From Bacteroidales bacterium (GTDB lineage: Bacteria; Bacteroidota; Bacteroidia; Bacteroidales; JAADJA01): 64,000 nt of DNA. The notes under the pieces are model-generated. The model ran no database searches. It was given only the letters and a program-made list of their open reading frames with translations, and was not told the DNA's origin. Below are positions 36,644 through 46,500 of this stretch, one piece after another (the stretch's first letter is position 1; every line of letters starts with the position of its first letter). Made by a program: the position numbers and the translations under genes. The DNA is taken from NCBI GenBank assembly GCA_021740645.1, contig JAIOZL010000005.1:1-64000 (forward strand), read 5' to 3'.

Positions 36644-38203
36644 TTAAAAAGGAAAATCATCCTCCGGGTTGACGATGGTTTCGATTTTTACTTCTTTAGG
36701 TTTATCGGCAAGCTTATGCACGGCATTGCCATCCACAAAGATTGATTTTGGAGTAGTCGGACATGCATATTCGCAAGCACCGCAACCAATGCAAATGTCT
36801 TTATTTACCTCTGGGATCTTCAGGTCTTTTTTATAAAAAACCATGTTTACTGCTTTGGTTGGACAATGTTCAGAGCATGCCCCGCAATCCTTTTCGTCAG
36901 TATAAACCACACAATTTTCTTTAATAAAAGTTGAAATTCCCAATTGGGTAAGTTTTTTTGTTTCGAGTTGAATTGGTAGAATAGCCCCTGTTGGACAAAC
37001 ATCGCTGCAAAGATTACATTCAAAATTGCAGAAACTGGCATTAAAATCCATATATACCTGCATCATTCCTTTTAGTCCATGCTCAAGAAAAGAGGGTTGA
37101 ATAACATGAGTAGGACAAACCCCTACACATAAATGGCAAGCAGTACAGGCATTTAAGAAATGATTGAGGCTCAATGCCCCGGGTGGGATACTATGAAATT
37201 GCCGGTTCACAGGTTTTTTTCCGTCAGCTAATCCATCTGAAAAAGAATTCTGGCTCAAAGCCAAAATCCCTACCGGCAATACCAGGGATTTTTGGATAAA
37301 ACTTCTCCTGGTATTTTCCTTTAAGGATTGTTCGGGGTGTTCATTCCCAGGTTTATTAAATGAAAATTTCACACCTCCGGAGGCACAAACATCCAGGCAG
37401 TTAAGACATCCCACACAGCGTGAAAAGTCAACCGATTTATTTTTCGTATCAATACACTGGGATTTGCAGTTGGCTCCGCATATGCCACAGCTATTGCAGG
37501 CCTCCTGATTGAGCCTGATCTTATAAATTGAAACCCTGGAAAGTATTCCCAAAAGAGTGCCTACCGGGCAAACGGCATTGCAATACAATCGCCCATATTT
37601 ATAAGTCATCCATACCAAAAGCCCCAGAACTGAAAATGAAATGCCAAAGGACAACCAGTTATAACTTTTCATATGTACGGTAAAAAGGGTATAATTTTGG
37701 AATCTCTCAAGTATAGCTACGCCAACATTATTTATACTGTAATAAATGGGCCTTATCAGGTTGGAAGAAATTTTTCCAAAGATACTGTATGGGTCAAGCA
37801 GGTTAAGGATAAAGATGCTGCCAAATAAAAGAAAAATAATAGTGCCCCCCAGAAAAAAATATCTCAGGATGTTTTTTGGTTTGGCATATTTAAACCATTT
37901 TCTCTTTTTGAATTTTTTTGAAAAATAAATAAAGATATCCTGCAGGGTACCTAAGGGACACAAGAATGAGCAATAAACCCTTCCAAATAACAAAGCAGAA
38001 ATGAGCACTATAATAAACCCAATTCCAGTAAAAGCAGCAAGTTGAATAAATTTTAGAACAGATGGAACAAATTGAAAGAATAAAATACCTTTAACCCATT
38101 GAGAGGATAAGGTGTTTCCAAAATCAATAAACAGGAAAAAGATTAGAAGAAAAAACGAGAGAGAAATCCAAACCCGTATTTTTTTCAAAAACAATAGGCT
38201 CAT
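36644..38203 (-). CDS. Membrane-anchored polyferredoxin (NapH/CcoG-type 4Fe-4S protein)
   Basis: The 519-residue protein has four or five N-terminal membrane helices. Ferredoxin-type segments follow with clustered cysteines, such as 'CNSCGICGANC', 'CVGCLNCLDVC', 'CTACHLCVGVC', 'CGACSEHC' and 'CIGCGACEYAC'. Such proteins move electrons between the quinone pool and a periplasmic or membrane partner. It starts 7 bases after the stop of the DUF362 gene, so the two form an operon with possible translational coupling. This suggests a joint redox process, but the pathway is unknown. Confidence 0.83.
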   Translation of the reverse strand: MSLLFLKKIRVWISLSFFLLIFFLFIDFGNTLSSQWVKGILFFQFVPSVLKFIQLAAFTGIGFIIVLISALLFGRVYCSFLCPLGTLQDIFIYFSKKFKKRKWFKYAKPKNILRYFFLGGTIIFLLFGSIFILNLLDPYSIFGKISSNLIRPIYYSINNVGVAILERFQNYTLFTVHMKSYNWLSFGISFSVLGLLVWMTYKYGRLYCNAVCPVGTLLGILSRVSIYKIRLNQEACNSCGICGANCKSQCIDTKNKSVDFSRCVGCLNCLDVCASGGVKFSFNKPGNEHPEQSLKENTRRSFIQKSLVLPVGILALSQNSFSDGLADGKKPVNRQFHSIPPGALSLNHFLNACTACHLCVGVCPTHVIQPSFLEHGLKGMMQVYMDFNASFCNFECNLCSDVCPTGAILPIQLETKKLTQLGISTFIKENCVVYTDEKDCGACSEHCPTKAVNMVFYKKDLKIPEVNKDICIGCGACEYACPTTPKSIFVDGNAVHKLADKPKEVKIETIVNPEDDFPF

Positions 38204-38210
38204 CCCAGGT

Positions 38211-39125
38211 TTACATTTTAATCCGATTGATGTTCAATTCTTCAAGGTTGTAATTTCCAATACCTAATTCTGCTGCCTTTACAATGTAGGCAATATCTTC
38301 CGGATCGGAACCAAAAACTTTTGCTGCCGCGGCATCAGCTGCTACGATATCTGTAGAAACCAGCATTGTTTTATAACTTACCACATCGTTTACAGAAACA
38401 CCTCTGGGCCCATTTTTCATCATCACCCTGTAGGCATCTATTACATTTAAATCAGGTTTACGATGGGTACAATAATCAGCAATACATTGGTGAAGGTCGT
38501 TACGGTGCCACCACATCCTGTCCCACACCACACCCATTAGGTTTTTCATAGCAATACTCAGGTCAGCAGAGCTATGGTGTTTTAAAACCGGAACATTAAT
38601 AAACACATCCGAATCAAGAATGAGTTCGTGAACTTTAGCAGATTTCAACCTTACTCCACCGGGGATGTCAACTTCTCTGTAATATTTTTCAGAGTTTCCC
38701 GGAACAACTTTTGCCCCGGCATCCTTTGCCATCTCTTCTATCATACTTGACTGATAGCATTTATTCCAATCGTCGCATGTATTATCAAACACATACACTT
38801 CCTTTGCACCTGCATTATAGCAATGTTCAACGATTCTTTTAATGAGTATAGGATTAGTATTTCCGGCCCTTTCGGGGGATACATCCCAACCAATATTTGG
38901 CTTGACAACCACTTTCTGTCCAGCCTTAACAAATGATTCCATACCACCCAGAGATTGTATAGCCATATCAAACATGGCATCAGGTTCTCCATTTCTTACA
39001 GCCACAAGATCGTAGGGTAAAAAAGGGTTGCCGTTAGGGTCGGCAAATAGTGTGTTTAGATTGCCGAAAACCACTGCTGCACTGGCAGCAACTCCGGATG
39101 TTCTGATAAATTCCCGTCGCTTCAT
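38211..39125 (-). CDS. DUF362 protein with Tat-type signal peptide
   Basis: The 304-residue protein begins 'MKRREFIRTSGVAASAAVV', a twin-arginine signal (RREFIR) that points to export folded with a cofactor. The body carries DUF362 motifs, including 'KPNIGWD' and 'LKHHSSADLSIAMKNLMG'. DUF362 proteins are often linked to 4Fe-4S proteins. No ferredoxin motif is seen in this one, so the adjacent polyferredoxin (7 bases downstream) may provide its electrons. It is the first gene of a two-gene operon. The function of the family is not established. Confidence 0.82.
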   Translation of the reverse strand: MKRREFIRTSGVAASAAVVFGNLNTLFADPNGNPFLPYDLVAVRNGEPDAMFDMAIQSLGGMESFVKAGQKVVVKPNIGWDVSPERAGNTNPILIKRIVEHCYNAGAKEVYVFDNTCDDWNKCYQSSMIEEMAKDAGAKVVPGNSEKYYREVDIPGGVRLKSAKVHELILDSDVFINVPVLKHHSSADLSIAMKNLMGVVWDRMWWHRNDLHQCIADYCTHRKPDLNVIDAYRVMMKNGPRGVSVNDVVSYKTMLVSTDIVAADAAAAKVFGSDPEDIAYIVKAAELGIGNYNLEELNINRIKM

Positions 39126-39307
39126 AGCATTTGTGTTTATATATTAGCCAATAAAAATACAATTTATCCCCTACATCCCATGGAATTTTGCAATTTCAAT
39201 TGATTTTAAATAAAGTTATAACCGGTAAAAGCTTTTTTATTGAATAGTCTTTTGGAACAATTCATTAGTTCATAGTACTTTTACCTCTAAATAAAGAATA
39301 TGTTATT

Positions 39308-40432
39308 GTGGCGGGGATTTACATACATATACCGTTTTGCAAACAAAAATGTCATTATTGCAACTTTTATTCCCTTGCTTCCAAAAGGAACAAGCCCCAA
39401 TTTCTGGATGCATTAGAGAAAGAAATTGTTTTGCAAAAAGACTATCTTAATGGGGAGAAGATTGAAACCATTTATTTTGGTGGAGGAACTCCTTCTTTGT
39501 TAAGCGCTGTAGAAATAATCAGGCTTTTAGATTTGATCCATCAACATTATATTATGGGTCAGGATGCGGAGATCACGCTGGAAGCAAATCCTGATGATCT
39601 GAATGCGGGATATGTCAGAAATCTGAGAGATACTAAAATCAACAGGTTGAGTATTGGTATCCAGTCGTTTCATGATAAGGACCTCAAGTATTTGCATAGA
39701 GTCCATGATTCAGCACACGCACTAAATGCGATTAAAAGGGTTCAGGATAATGGTTTTAAAAATGTAAGTATTGATTTGATTTATGGAATACCTACTCTAT
39801 CAAATGAAGCCTGGGAAAAAAACCTGGCGTTTTTCCAATCTTTAAACTTGTCACATTTGTCGGCTTATTCACTAACAGTAGAGCCAAAAACCGCCCTTGA
39901 CATCCTGATCAAAAGAAATAAAATGCGCCCTGTAGAGGATTATTTAGCAGTTAGGCATTTTAGGATATTGATGGATTTTGCCAAATTAAGCGGCCTGGAA
40001 CATTATGAAATTTCAAATTTTTGTTTGAACGGCCAATATTCAAAACATAATGTGAGTTATTGGCAAGGGAAAAAGTATCTTGGACTGGGGCCATCGGCTC
40101 ATTCTTTTAATCTCTTTTCCAGGCAATGGAATAGAGGTCATTTAGCTGGATATATTTCATCTTTGCAACAGGACAAAATTCCTGCTGAAAAAGAAAAATT
40201 GAGCATAGATCAAAAATATAATGAATATGTGATGGTTTCATTGCGGACATCCTGGGGAACAGATGTGGATTATATAGCAGAAAAGTTTGGCTGCACTTAT
40301 AAAGATCATTTTATATATAATGTGCAACGCCATATTGATAGTGAACATTTAATTGAAACCGGCGGAATCTATACATTATCTGATGAAGGCAAATTATTCA
40401 CGGATCGCATCACTTCTGAGTTGTTTCTGTAA
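39308..40432 (+). CDS. hemW: HemW, radical-SAM heme chaperone (GTG start)
   Basis: The 374-residue protein has the radical-SAM cluster motif CxxxCxxC at Cys11, Cys15 and Cys18 ('PFCKQKCHYC'). 'GGGTPSLL' and the HemN_C domain are also present. Unlike true coproporphyrinogen dehydrogenases, HemW keeps the same fold but acts in heme delivery. Short length (about 375 rather than about 460) and the N-terminus favour HemW over HemN. The start is a GTG at 39308; the nearby ATG at 39300 is in another frame. Confidence 0.85.
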   Translation: MAGIYIHIPFCKQKCHYCNFYSLASKRNKPQFLDALEKEIVLQKDYLNGEKIETIYFGGGTPSLLSAVEIIRLLDLIHQHYIMGQDAEITLEANPDDLNAGYVRNLRDTKINRLSIGIQSFHDKDLKYLHRVHDSAHALNAIKRVQDNGFKNVSIDLIYGIPTLSNEAWEKNLAFFQSLNLSHLSAYSLTVEPKTALDILIKRNKMRPVEDYLAVRHFRILMDFAKLSGLEHYEISNFCLNGQYSKHNVSYWQGKKYLGLGPSAHSFNLFSRQWNRGHLAGYISSLQQDKIPAEKEKLSIDQKYNEYVMVSLRTSWGTDVDYIAEKFGCTYKDHFIYNVQRHIDSEHLIETGGIYTLSDEGKLFTDRITSELFL

Positions 40433-40575
40433 AATAGTTTTCAAATACATTTGTTTCTGCTTTGAATAGAATTCCTCATTTCAAAATAATTATCTCTTTT
40501 AAAAGCTTTTGCAATAAGTTCATAGAATCCTCTTTTTTGTGGAAACATAATTCAGGTACTTAATTGTTAATAGCG

Positions 40576-40583
40576 TATATTTG
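40576..40583 (+). promoter_or_regulatory. -7 box upstream of the zinc-ribbon protein gene
   Basis: TATATTTG, 47 bases before the ATG at 40631. No matching -33 element at the right distance. Confidence 0.35.
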
Positions 40584-40630
40584 TTCCCTGGTTTTGTTGC
40601 CTTAAGGTGTATTACACATAATAATTTAGA

Positions 40631-40945
40631 ATGGAAACAAAGGATTTGGTCTTAATTGGCATTGTGGTAGTTTATGTGTTGATAGCATACTTGTTCTCAA
40701 GGCTGGGGAAGTACCGTGAAATTGGAACCCGAAGGCTTTTTATCCTCAGTTTGTTATTAACCCCGGTAATCGGCATTGCATTTTTAGCCAGTTCGCAACA
40801 TCGTAAATTAAATTTATATACCGAAGAGAGATTTAAATGTGAGGAATGTGGTTATGTGTTTTCAGAGGAACATGATAATTGCCCGTTTTGTGAAAAGGAG
40901 GGAAAGCAATCGCAGCTTAAACCGGTAAGTATGTTTATGACTTAA
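40631..40945 (+). CDS. Small two-helix membrane protein with C-terminal zinc ribbon
   Basis: The 104-residue protein has two predicted membrane helices (about 5-24 and 36-55) and a cytosolic zinc-ribbon with Cys70, Cys73, Cys84 and Cys87 in a CxxC-x10-CxxC arrangement. This layout is common in small bacterial membrane proteins of unknown role. Its end overlaps the end of the convergent BNR-repeat gene by 4 bases. The function cannot be stated. Confidence 0.7.
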   Translation: METKDLVLIGIVVVYVLIAYLFSRLGKYREIGTRRLFILSLLLTPVIGIAFLASSQHRKLNLYTEERFKCEECGYVFSEEHDNCPFCEKEGKQSQLKPVSMFMT

Positions 40946-43488
40946 TTCCTGAAAATTATCTTTTTCGATACTTCTACATTGTTCATCCCTAATTTTAAAA
41001 TATAAGTTCCGCATTTTTCTATACCAGTTGCGGAGGAAGATGCCAGTATTTGATTGTCGCCGGAAAGAAATTCCCTTTTTTCGTTTTTATATACGAGCTT
41101 TCCTGATAAATCAAATAATTCAATACTTACACTCCCGGATTGCCTGAGGGAGAATGAAATGTACAGGATATCCATCCAGGGATTTGGAAAAACAATTACT
41201 TCAGGAATAAAATCACTGATGTTATTAACCCGGGTTAAAACAGTATCCTGAAGCAGGTCATAAGTATACATCGATCGCCCGAAAGTAGCAGCCAATAGTT
41301 TATGTGAAGGCTGATGCAGGTCAAGGGATGTAACAGGCACTTTTGGAAGATTGGAACCAAGTAATCCCCAGTTTAGACCACCATTGTAGGTTACAAATAC
41401 TCCCGCATCACTTGCGATATATAATCTTTCTTCGTACTGAGGGTCAACGATCAGGTCATTAACCGGAACTTCCGGAAGGTCAGATGTTATATCATACCAT
41501 GTCTGTCCCATATCCCCTGATGAAAATACATGGGGTAAAAACTCATCCCATCTGTAACCAGAAAAGGTAACATATACCTGTTGTTCTTCGTGAGGATCGG
41601 CAATAACTCGAGTGACCCACCTGTTAGGTAAATCTGCTGATATTTTAGTCCATTCCTGCCCACCGTCAGCTGTACGCCAAACATTTCCATCATCGGTACC
41701 CACGTAGATCAAATCTTCATTTATAGGCGAAACAGAAATAGTAGTAATGGTTCCGTAGGTCAAATTTACTCCCGGCCCATTGGTTAAATCATTACTAATA
41801 GCCGTCCAGCTTTCGGCATGGTTAGTTGATTTATATACTTTTTCGGATCCGTAATAGAGGGTAAATGGGTTGGCAGGGTTAAAAACTATTGGGGTATTCC
41901 AATTCATACGGTCTCCACTATTTATTCCGTTCATAGCCTGCGTAAAAGAAACTCCACCATCAGTGGATCGGGCAAGGTTTCCATACTGGTACTCAACAAA
42001 AATATAATTTGGATTTTCAGGATCAACCAGTACATAAAAACCATCTCCCCCATAAATATTTTCCCAATCATCAATCCCTCCTGATAAAGTCCGGTTTGTT
42101 CCATTATCCTGTGTCCCACCATAAATCCGTTCAGGGTGCTGGCTGTCAATTTCACAAGTATAAAATTGTGTGATAGGCAGATTATTAATCCAAATCCAGT
42201 TATTACCTCCATTTTCTGAAGTATATAAACCCCCGTCATTCCCCAACAAAAGCTGATTATTATTTAGCGGATTGATATATATTTCATGCTGGTCGACATG
42301 AACACTTCCAGCAGAAATATTCGCCCACGAATCGCCCCCATCATTTGTTTTATATAAGTCAAAGCCCACGACATAGGCAATATTTGGGTTAACCGGATCA
42401 GTTTTTATTCGACCAAACCACCATCCATAGGATTGATAACATGAATTTAATGCCCCATCATTTACCTGTGACCAAAAATTCCCACCATCAGTAGATTTAT
42501 AAACTCCTTTAAAATATCCAATTTTATCAGCATATATGGCATAAATTATTTCTGGCTCAGCTTCACAAATGCTAATACCAATTCGTCCGATGTCTGATCC
42601 GCCAGGCAAACCATTTGTAAGTTTTGTCCATGAATTGCCTTCGTCAGTTGAGCGATAGATAGCTGAGGTCGGGCCCCCATAACTTCTCCTGTTTGGCCGG
42701 CGTACTCTCTCCCACATGACTGCATAAACTATTTCGGGATCTGTTGGATTTATCGCAACATCAATTGCACCGGTAGAATCAGAAATATAAAGCACATTTT
42801 CCCAGTGAACCCCTCCATTGGTGGTTTTATAAATACCCCTGTCGGGTGTATCTGCAAATAAATTACCCATTGCAGCTGCATATACAGTTTCAGAACTTTC
42901 CGGATGAACGGCTAACCGGCCAATATTTCTGCTTTCGGGTAATCCTGCTTCTTCCCAGGTATTTCCTTCATCCGTAGATAAATATATTCCATTTCCTTCA
43001 TAGGTTTGAGAGCCACCTCCTGCATTGGCCTCTCCAGTTCCCGCATACATAATATGATAATCATTGGGAGCAATAGCAATATCACCAATTGAAAGGCTTA
43101 ATGCATCCTCGAAAACGGCTTCCCATGAAGCCCCATTATCAGTTGATTTAAAAATACCCCCTGAGGCAGTTCCTGCAAAAATAGTGGATGGTATATCTGG
43201 ATGAGATTCTACGTCGCTTAGTCTTCCTCCTATATTTAAAGGCCCTTCAAATTCCCATACTGCTGAACTTTTGTTCTCTTTTGCTATAGTTGAAACATTT
43301 TTTAATGATTCGTAATATTTCTCATAATTTATTGTTCCTGAAGGATAGGCCCTTTGATTATAAAACCAGTCATTTGGATACTGATGATTTGTCAGTTTTT
43401 GATCAGAAGAAGGGGAGCGTGTGCAGCCAATGAAAACAATCAAAGAAATTAGAATTATAACCGTATGACCTGAATTACGGATTTTCAT
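40942..43488 (-). CDS. Secreted BNR/sortilin-like beta-propeller protein with lipobox and T9SS sorting signal
   Basis: The 848-residue protein is mostly repeated BNR/VPS10-like blades ('STDGGxxW', 'STDEGNSW', 'TADGGQEWT') forming a large beta-propeller. The C-terminus has a T9SS type-A domain ('VFPNPWMDILYI' and ending 'KKIIF'). The N-terminus has 'IVFIGC', a lipobox-like motif at about residues 18-23, so both a lipoprotein signal and a T9SS signal are present. BNR propellers occur in sialidases and glycosidases, but no Asp-box catalytic context proving an enzyme was found. Probably surface-exposed glycan or protein binding. Confidence 0.8.
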   Translation of the reverse strand: MKIRNSGHTVIILISLIVFIGCTRSPSSDQKLTNHQYPNDWFYNQRAYPSGTINYEKYYESLKNVSTIAKENKSSAVWEFEGPLNIGGRLSDVESHPDIPSTIFAGTASGGIFKSTDNGASWEAVFEDALSLSIGDIAIAPNDYHIMYAGTGEANAGGGSQTYEGNGIYLSTDEGNTWEEAGLPESRNIGRLAVHPESSETVYAAAMGNLFADTPDRGIYKTTNGGVHWENVLYISDSTGAIDVAINPTDPEIVYAVMWERVRRPNRRSYGGPTSAIYRSTDEGNSWTKLTNGLPGGSDIGRIGISICEAEPEIIYAIYADKIGYFKGVYKSTDGGNFWSQVNDGALNSCYQSYGWWFGRIKTDPVNPNIAYVVGFDLYKTNDGGDSWANISAGSVHVDQHEIYINPLNNNQLLLGNDGGLYTSENGGNNWIWINNLPITQFYTCEIDSQHPERIYGGTQDNGTNRTLSGGIDDWENIYGGDGFYVLVDPENPNYIFVEYQYGNLARSTDGGVSFTQAMNGINSGDRMNWNTPIVFNPANPFTLYYGSEKVYKSTNHAESWTAISNDLTNGPGVNLTYGTITTISVSPINEDLIYVGTDDGNVWRTADGGQEWTKISADLPNRWVTRVIADPHEEQQVYVTFSGYRWDEFLPHVFSSGDMGQTWYDITSDLPEVPVNDLIVDPQYEERLYIASDAGVFVTYNGGLNWGLLGSNLPKVPVTSLDLHQPSHKLLAATFGRSMYTYDLLQDTVLTRVNNISDFIPEVIVFPNPWMDILYISFSLRQSGSVSIELFDLSGKLVYKNEKREFLSGDNQILASSSATGIEKCGTYILKLGMNNVEVSKKIIFRN

Positions 43489-43505
43489 GAACAGCAGATT
43501 TTTTC

Positions 43506-43513
43506 CAAAAGTA
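43506..43513 (-). promoter_or_regulatory. -7 box for the BNR-repeat gene
   Basis: The minus strand reads TACTTTTG (TAnnTTTG), 17 bases before the ATG at 43488. No -33 element at the normal distance. Confidence 0.35.
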
Positions 43514-43548
43514 TAAAAAGTATATTAAAGTAAAAGTAATTGATTCAA

Positions 43549-46500
43549 TTACTTAAGAAATCTTGAAATTGTAGAGAATAATTCACCAGGATTTATGGGT
43601 TTATTCAAATGCTCATCACCTCCGGCTGCAAGACTCCTTTCCCTGTCTTCAGGCATAGCATATGCTGTTTGAACTATTATCGGTAAGTCACTCCTGAACT
43701 TTTTAATTTCAGCTATGGCTTCCAGGCCACCAAGTATTGGCATTTTAATATCCATAAGAACCAGGTCAATATCAGGATTTTCAGTGCAAATTTCTACGGC
43801 TTCGCGGCCATTTTTGGCCCATAATAATTTTACTTTTGTTTTTTGAAATAATGCCTCAAGAAAAGTATAATTTAGAATGGAGTCCTCTGCAATTAAAAAT
43901 AATTTGTTTTCCCATGTCACGGGTTTATTCTGAGGGACTTTCCCTAATTCCTTTTGGATTTGCATTTCTTTGTTCACGGGAAGTGTTAAATAAAATGTAC
44001 TGCCCTTGCCCGATTTGGAGGTAACGCTAAGCTTGCCGCCTAACAATTCTGCTAATTTTTTTGAAATAGACAATCCCAGCCCTGTTCCTTTATGTTCCTT
44101 TTTGTTGGCATTTTCCACCTGGCCGAAACGGGTAAATATTAGTTCCTGTTTACTTTCTGGTATTCCAATACCTGTATCCTGCACATAAAATACAATATCA
44201 TCAGGACCTCTTAAATTAAATCCAAATTCAATAAATCCTTTATTGGTAAATTTTAACGCATTGCCCAATAAATTTGATAGTATCTGCCTTATTCGGTGAG
44301 GGTCGGTTGAAATGATAAACCCTTTTTCAACGGTAGGTTTTTTCATTCTCAATTCTACATCAGCTTTGCCTGTCTTATTTTTCATTTTTATAAAAGTGGC
44401 ATAAAGCTCGTCCAGTAAATCATCTACATTGCATTCATCAAAATCAATTTTAAGCTGGCCTGCTTCAATCTTGGTAATATCAATGATATCTTCAATAAGA
44501 GTCATAAGGGTATTACTGCCCTGCGTGATATACTGGATAAATTCATTCCGTTCTTTTTGTGAAAGATCGGGGTTTGTTAAAATTTCAGAAAACCCAATGA
44601 TGGCGTTCATAGGTGTTCTTATTTCGTGGGATACATTAGCAAGGAAGGCAGATTTTAGCATATCTGATTCTTCCGCTTTCTCTACAGATTCTTTTAACTT
44701 TCGTTCTTTTTCGGTTACTTCTGTGAAATCACGAATAATAAATAGCAGGGCCTCATTTCCGGAAAAATTGATTTTATTTCCGTGTATTTCTACAGGGATT
44801 TTAACTCCTTTCTTTGTTTGTAAATAAGACCGTATATTTTTGATTTCACCATTTATCCATTTTGACAGCTGACCGGAAATTTCATTTGTGATATCCCTCG
44901 GGACAAATGAGGTAATGTTTTGGTTTAAAATTTCTGCTTCACCCGCCTGTATAAGTGCACAGGCTGCTGGGTTTACGCTTAGAATATTTCCATGGTAGTC
45001 TTCCACAATTACAGCATCCGGGTTATCAATAAATAAGGTTCTAAAACGCTGTTCACTATTTCTCAGTTCTTCATCGGCAAGTTTTTGTTCAGTGATATCC
45101 CTGTTACTTATCCTGTAACCCAAAAATTCATCTTCCTCATTATTTAGTAGCTGAATTGTATGGCTGATCCATTTTATTTTATTTTCCCTTGTTCGAATTC
45201 TTAAATCAGCAGTGATCACATTATCCTTCTCATTTAAAAGCCTTTCACGTATTTTGTCGAGTAAAGGTAAAGGGCGGTCTTCATCAATCACAATTTGATT
45301 AAGCAGTTCTGGATCATTTGAAAATTCATCGGCACTATATCCTGAAATCCTTTGGCATGAAGGCGACATATAGATTACTTCCCCTTCAGGAGATAACCAA
45401 TATTCCCAATCATAAGTAAAATCTGCCAGTGTACGGAATTTGAGTTCGCTTTTCTGATATAGTTCTTCTGCTTTTTTCCGTTCGCTGATGTTTCGGATAA
45501 ATCCTTCAAATCCTGTTGGACCAGAGTTTTCATCACGCACCAAAACTGCACTTAAGGAGGCATATACCAATTCCTTATTTTTATTGACTAATTTAATGTC
45601 TCTGTCGGATAAAATATTCTCCCTGATCAATTCTTTTGTATATGCAGCTATTTTGGCCTGATCGTGGAAAAAATAATTGATCATTTTTCCTTCAACATCT
45701 TTAGCTTCAAAACCCAGAATAGATTTTATGGATGGGCTAACTTGCAATATAACCCCATCCATATCTGTCCTAAAGTAAACATCCTGATAGGATTCAAAAA
45801 TACGCCTGTAATTTTGTTCTCGCCGTTTTAATTCCAGGGTTGTTTCTCTTCTTTTAAGAGAAGCGGAAGCTAATCTTGCAATAGTTTCAATAACCCCTGA
45901 ATGCTCAAGCTTTTTATTTTCAGGTGTAAAGATCAATGCTGTACCAAAAACAGTGTTTCCGTGAGTAAAGCCCAGAAGGTAGATCCCACTTACATGGAGT
46001 ATTTTTTGTATGACGTTAAATGTACTTTTTGGAAAAATATTATAGCCTTGATCAAATAGTCCATCGTTATATTTTATGAGCTTGCCGTAGGATATATTTC
46101 TGATCAACTCATGGTTGATTTTATCGGGGAATTCTGCATTATTATTTCGAATTACTGCCTCCAGGTTAGCTATTGCATCTGCTGAACCTTCAATGATCTC
46201 CACTTTTGGTGTATTTGTCTCAGGGTCATATGATATAATGAGAACCGCAGTAATAGATGGGATTTCAATTAGTCTTTTCCCGGTAAATCGAAAAATTTCA
46301 GAATCATTTGTCAAAGTAGCAAAATCAATCGCTTTATCTGTAATTAATTTGTACTCAGCCACAACTTTATTTATTGCCTCTTCATTTATCTTTTCCTGTG
46401 TGATATCCACAAAGTAGAAAAGACTTGCCGGCCTTGACTCCCATTCGATATAAACGGATTTGGCCCTTAGCCATTTAAAACTTTTATCTTTTTTCAGCAG

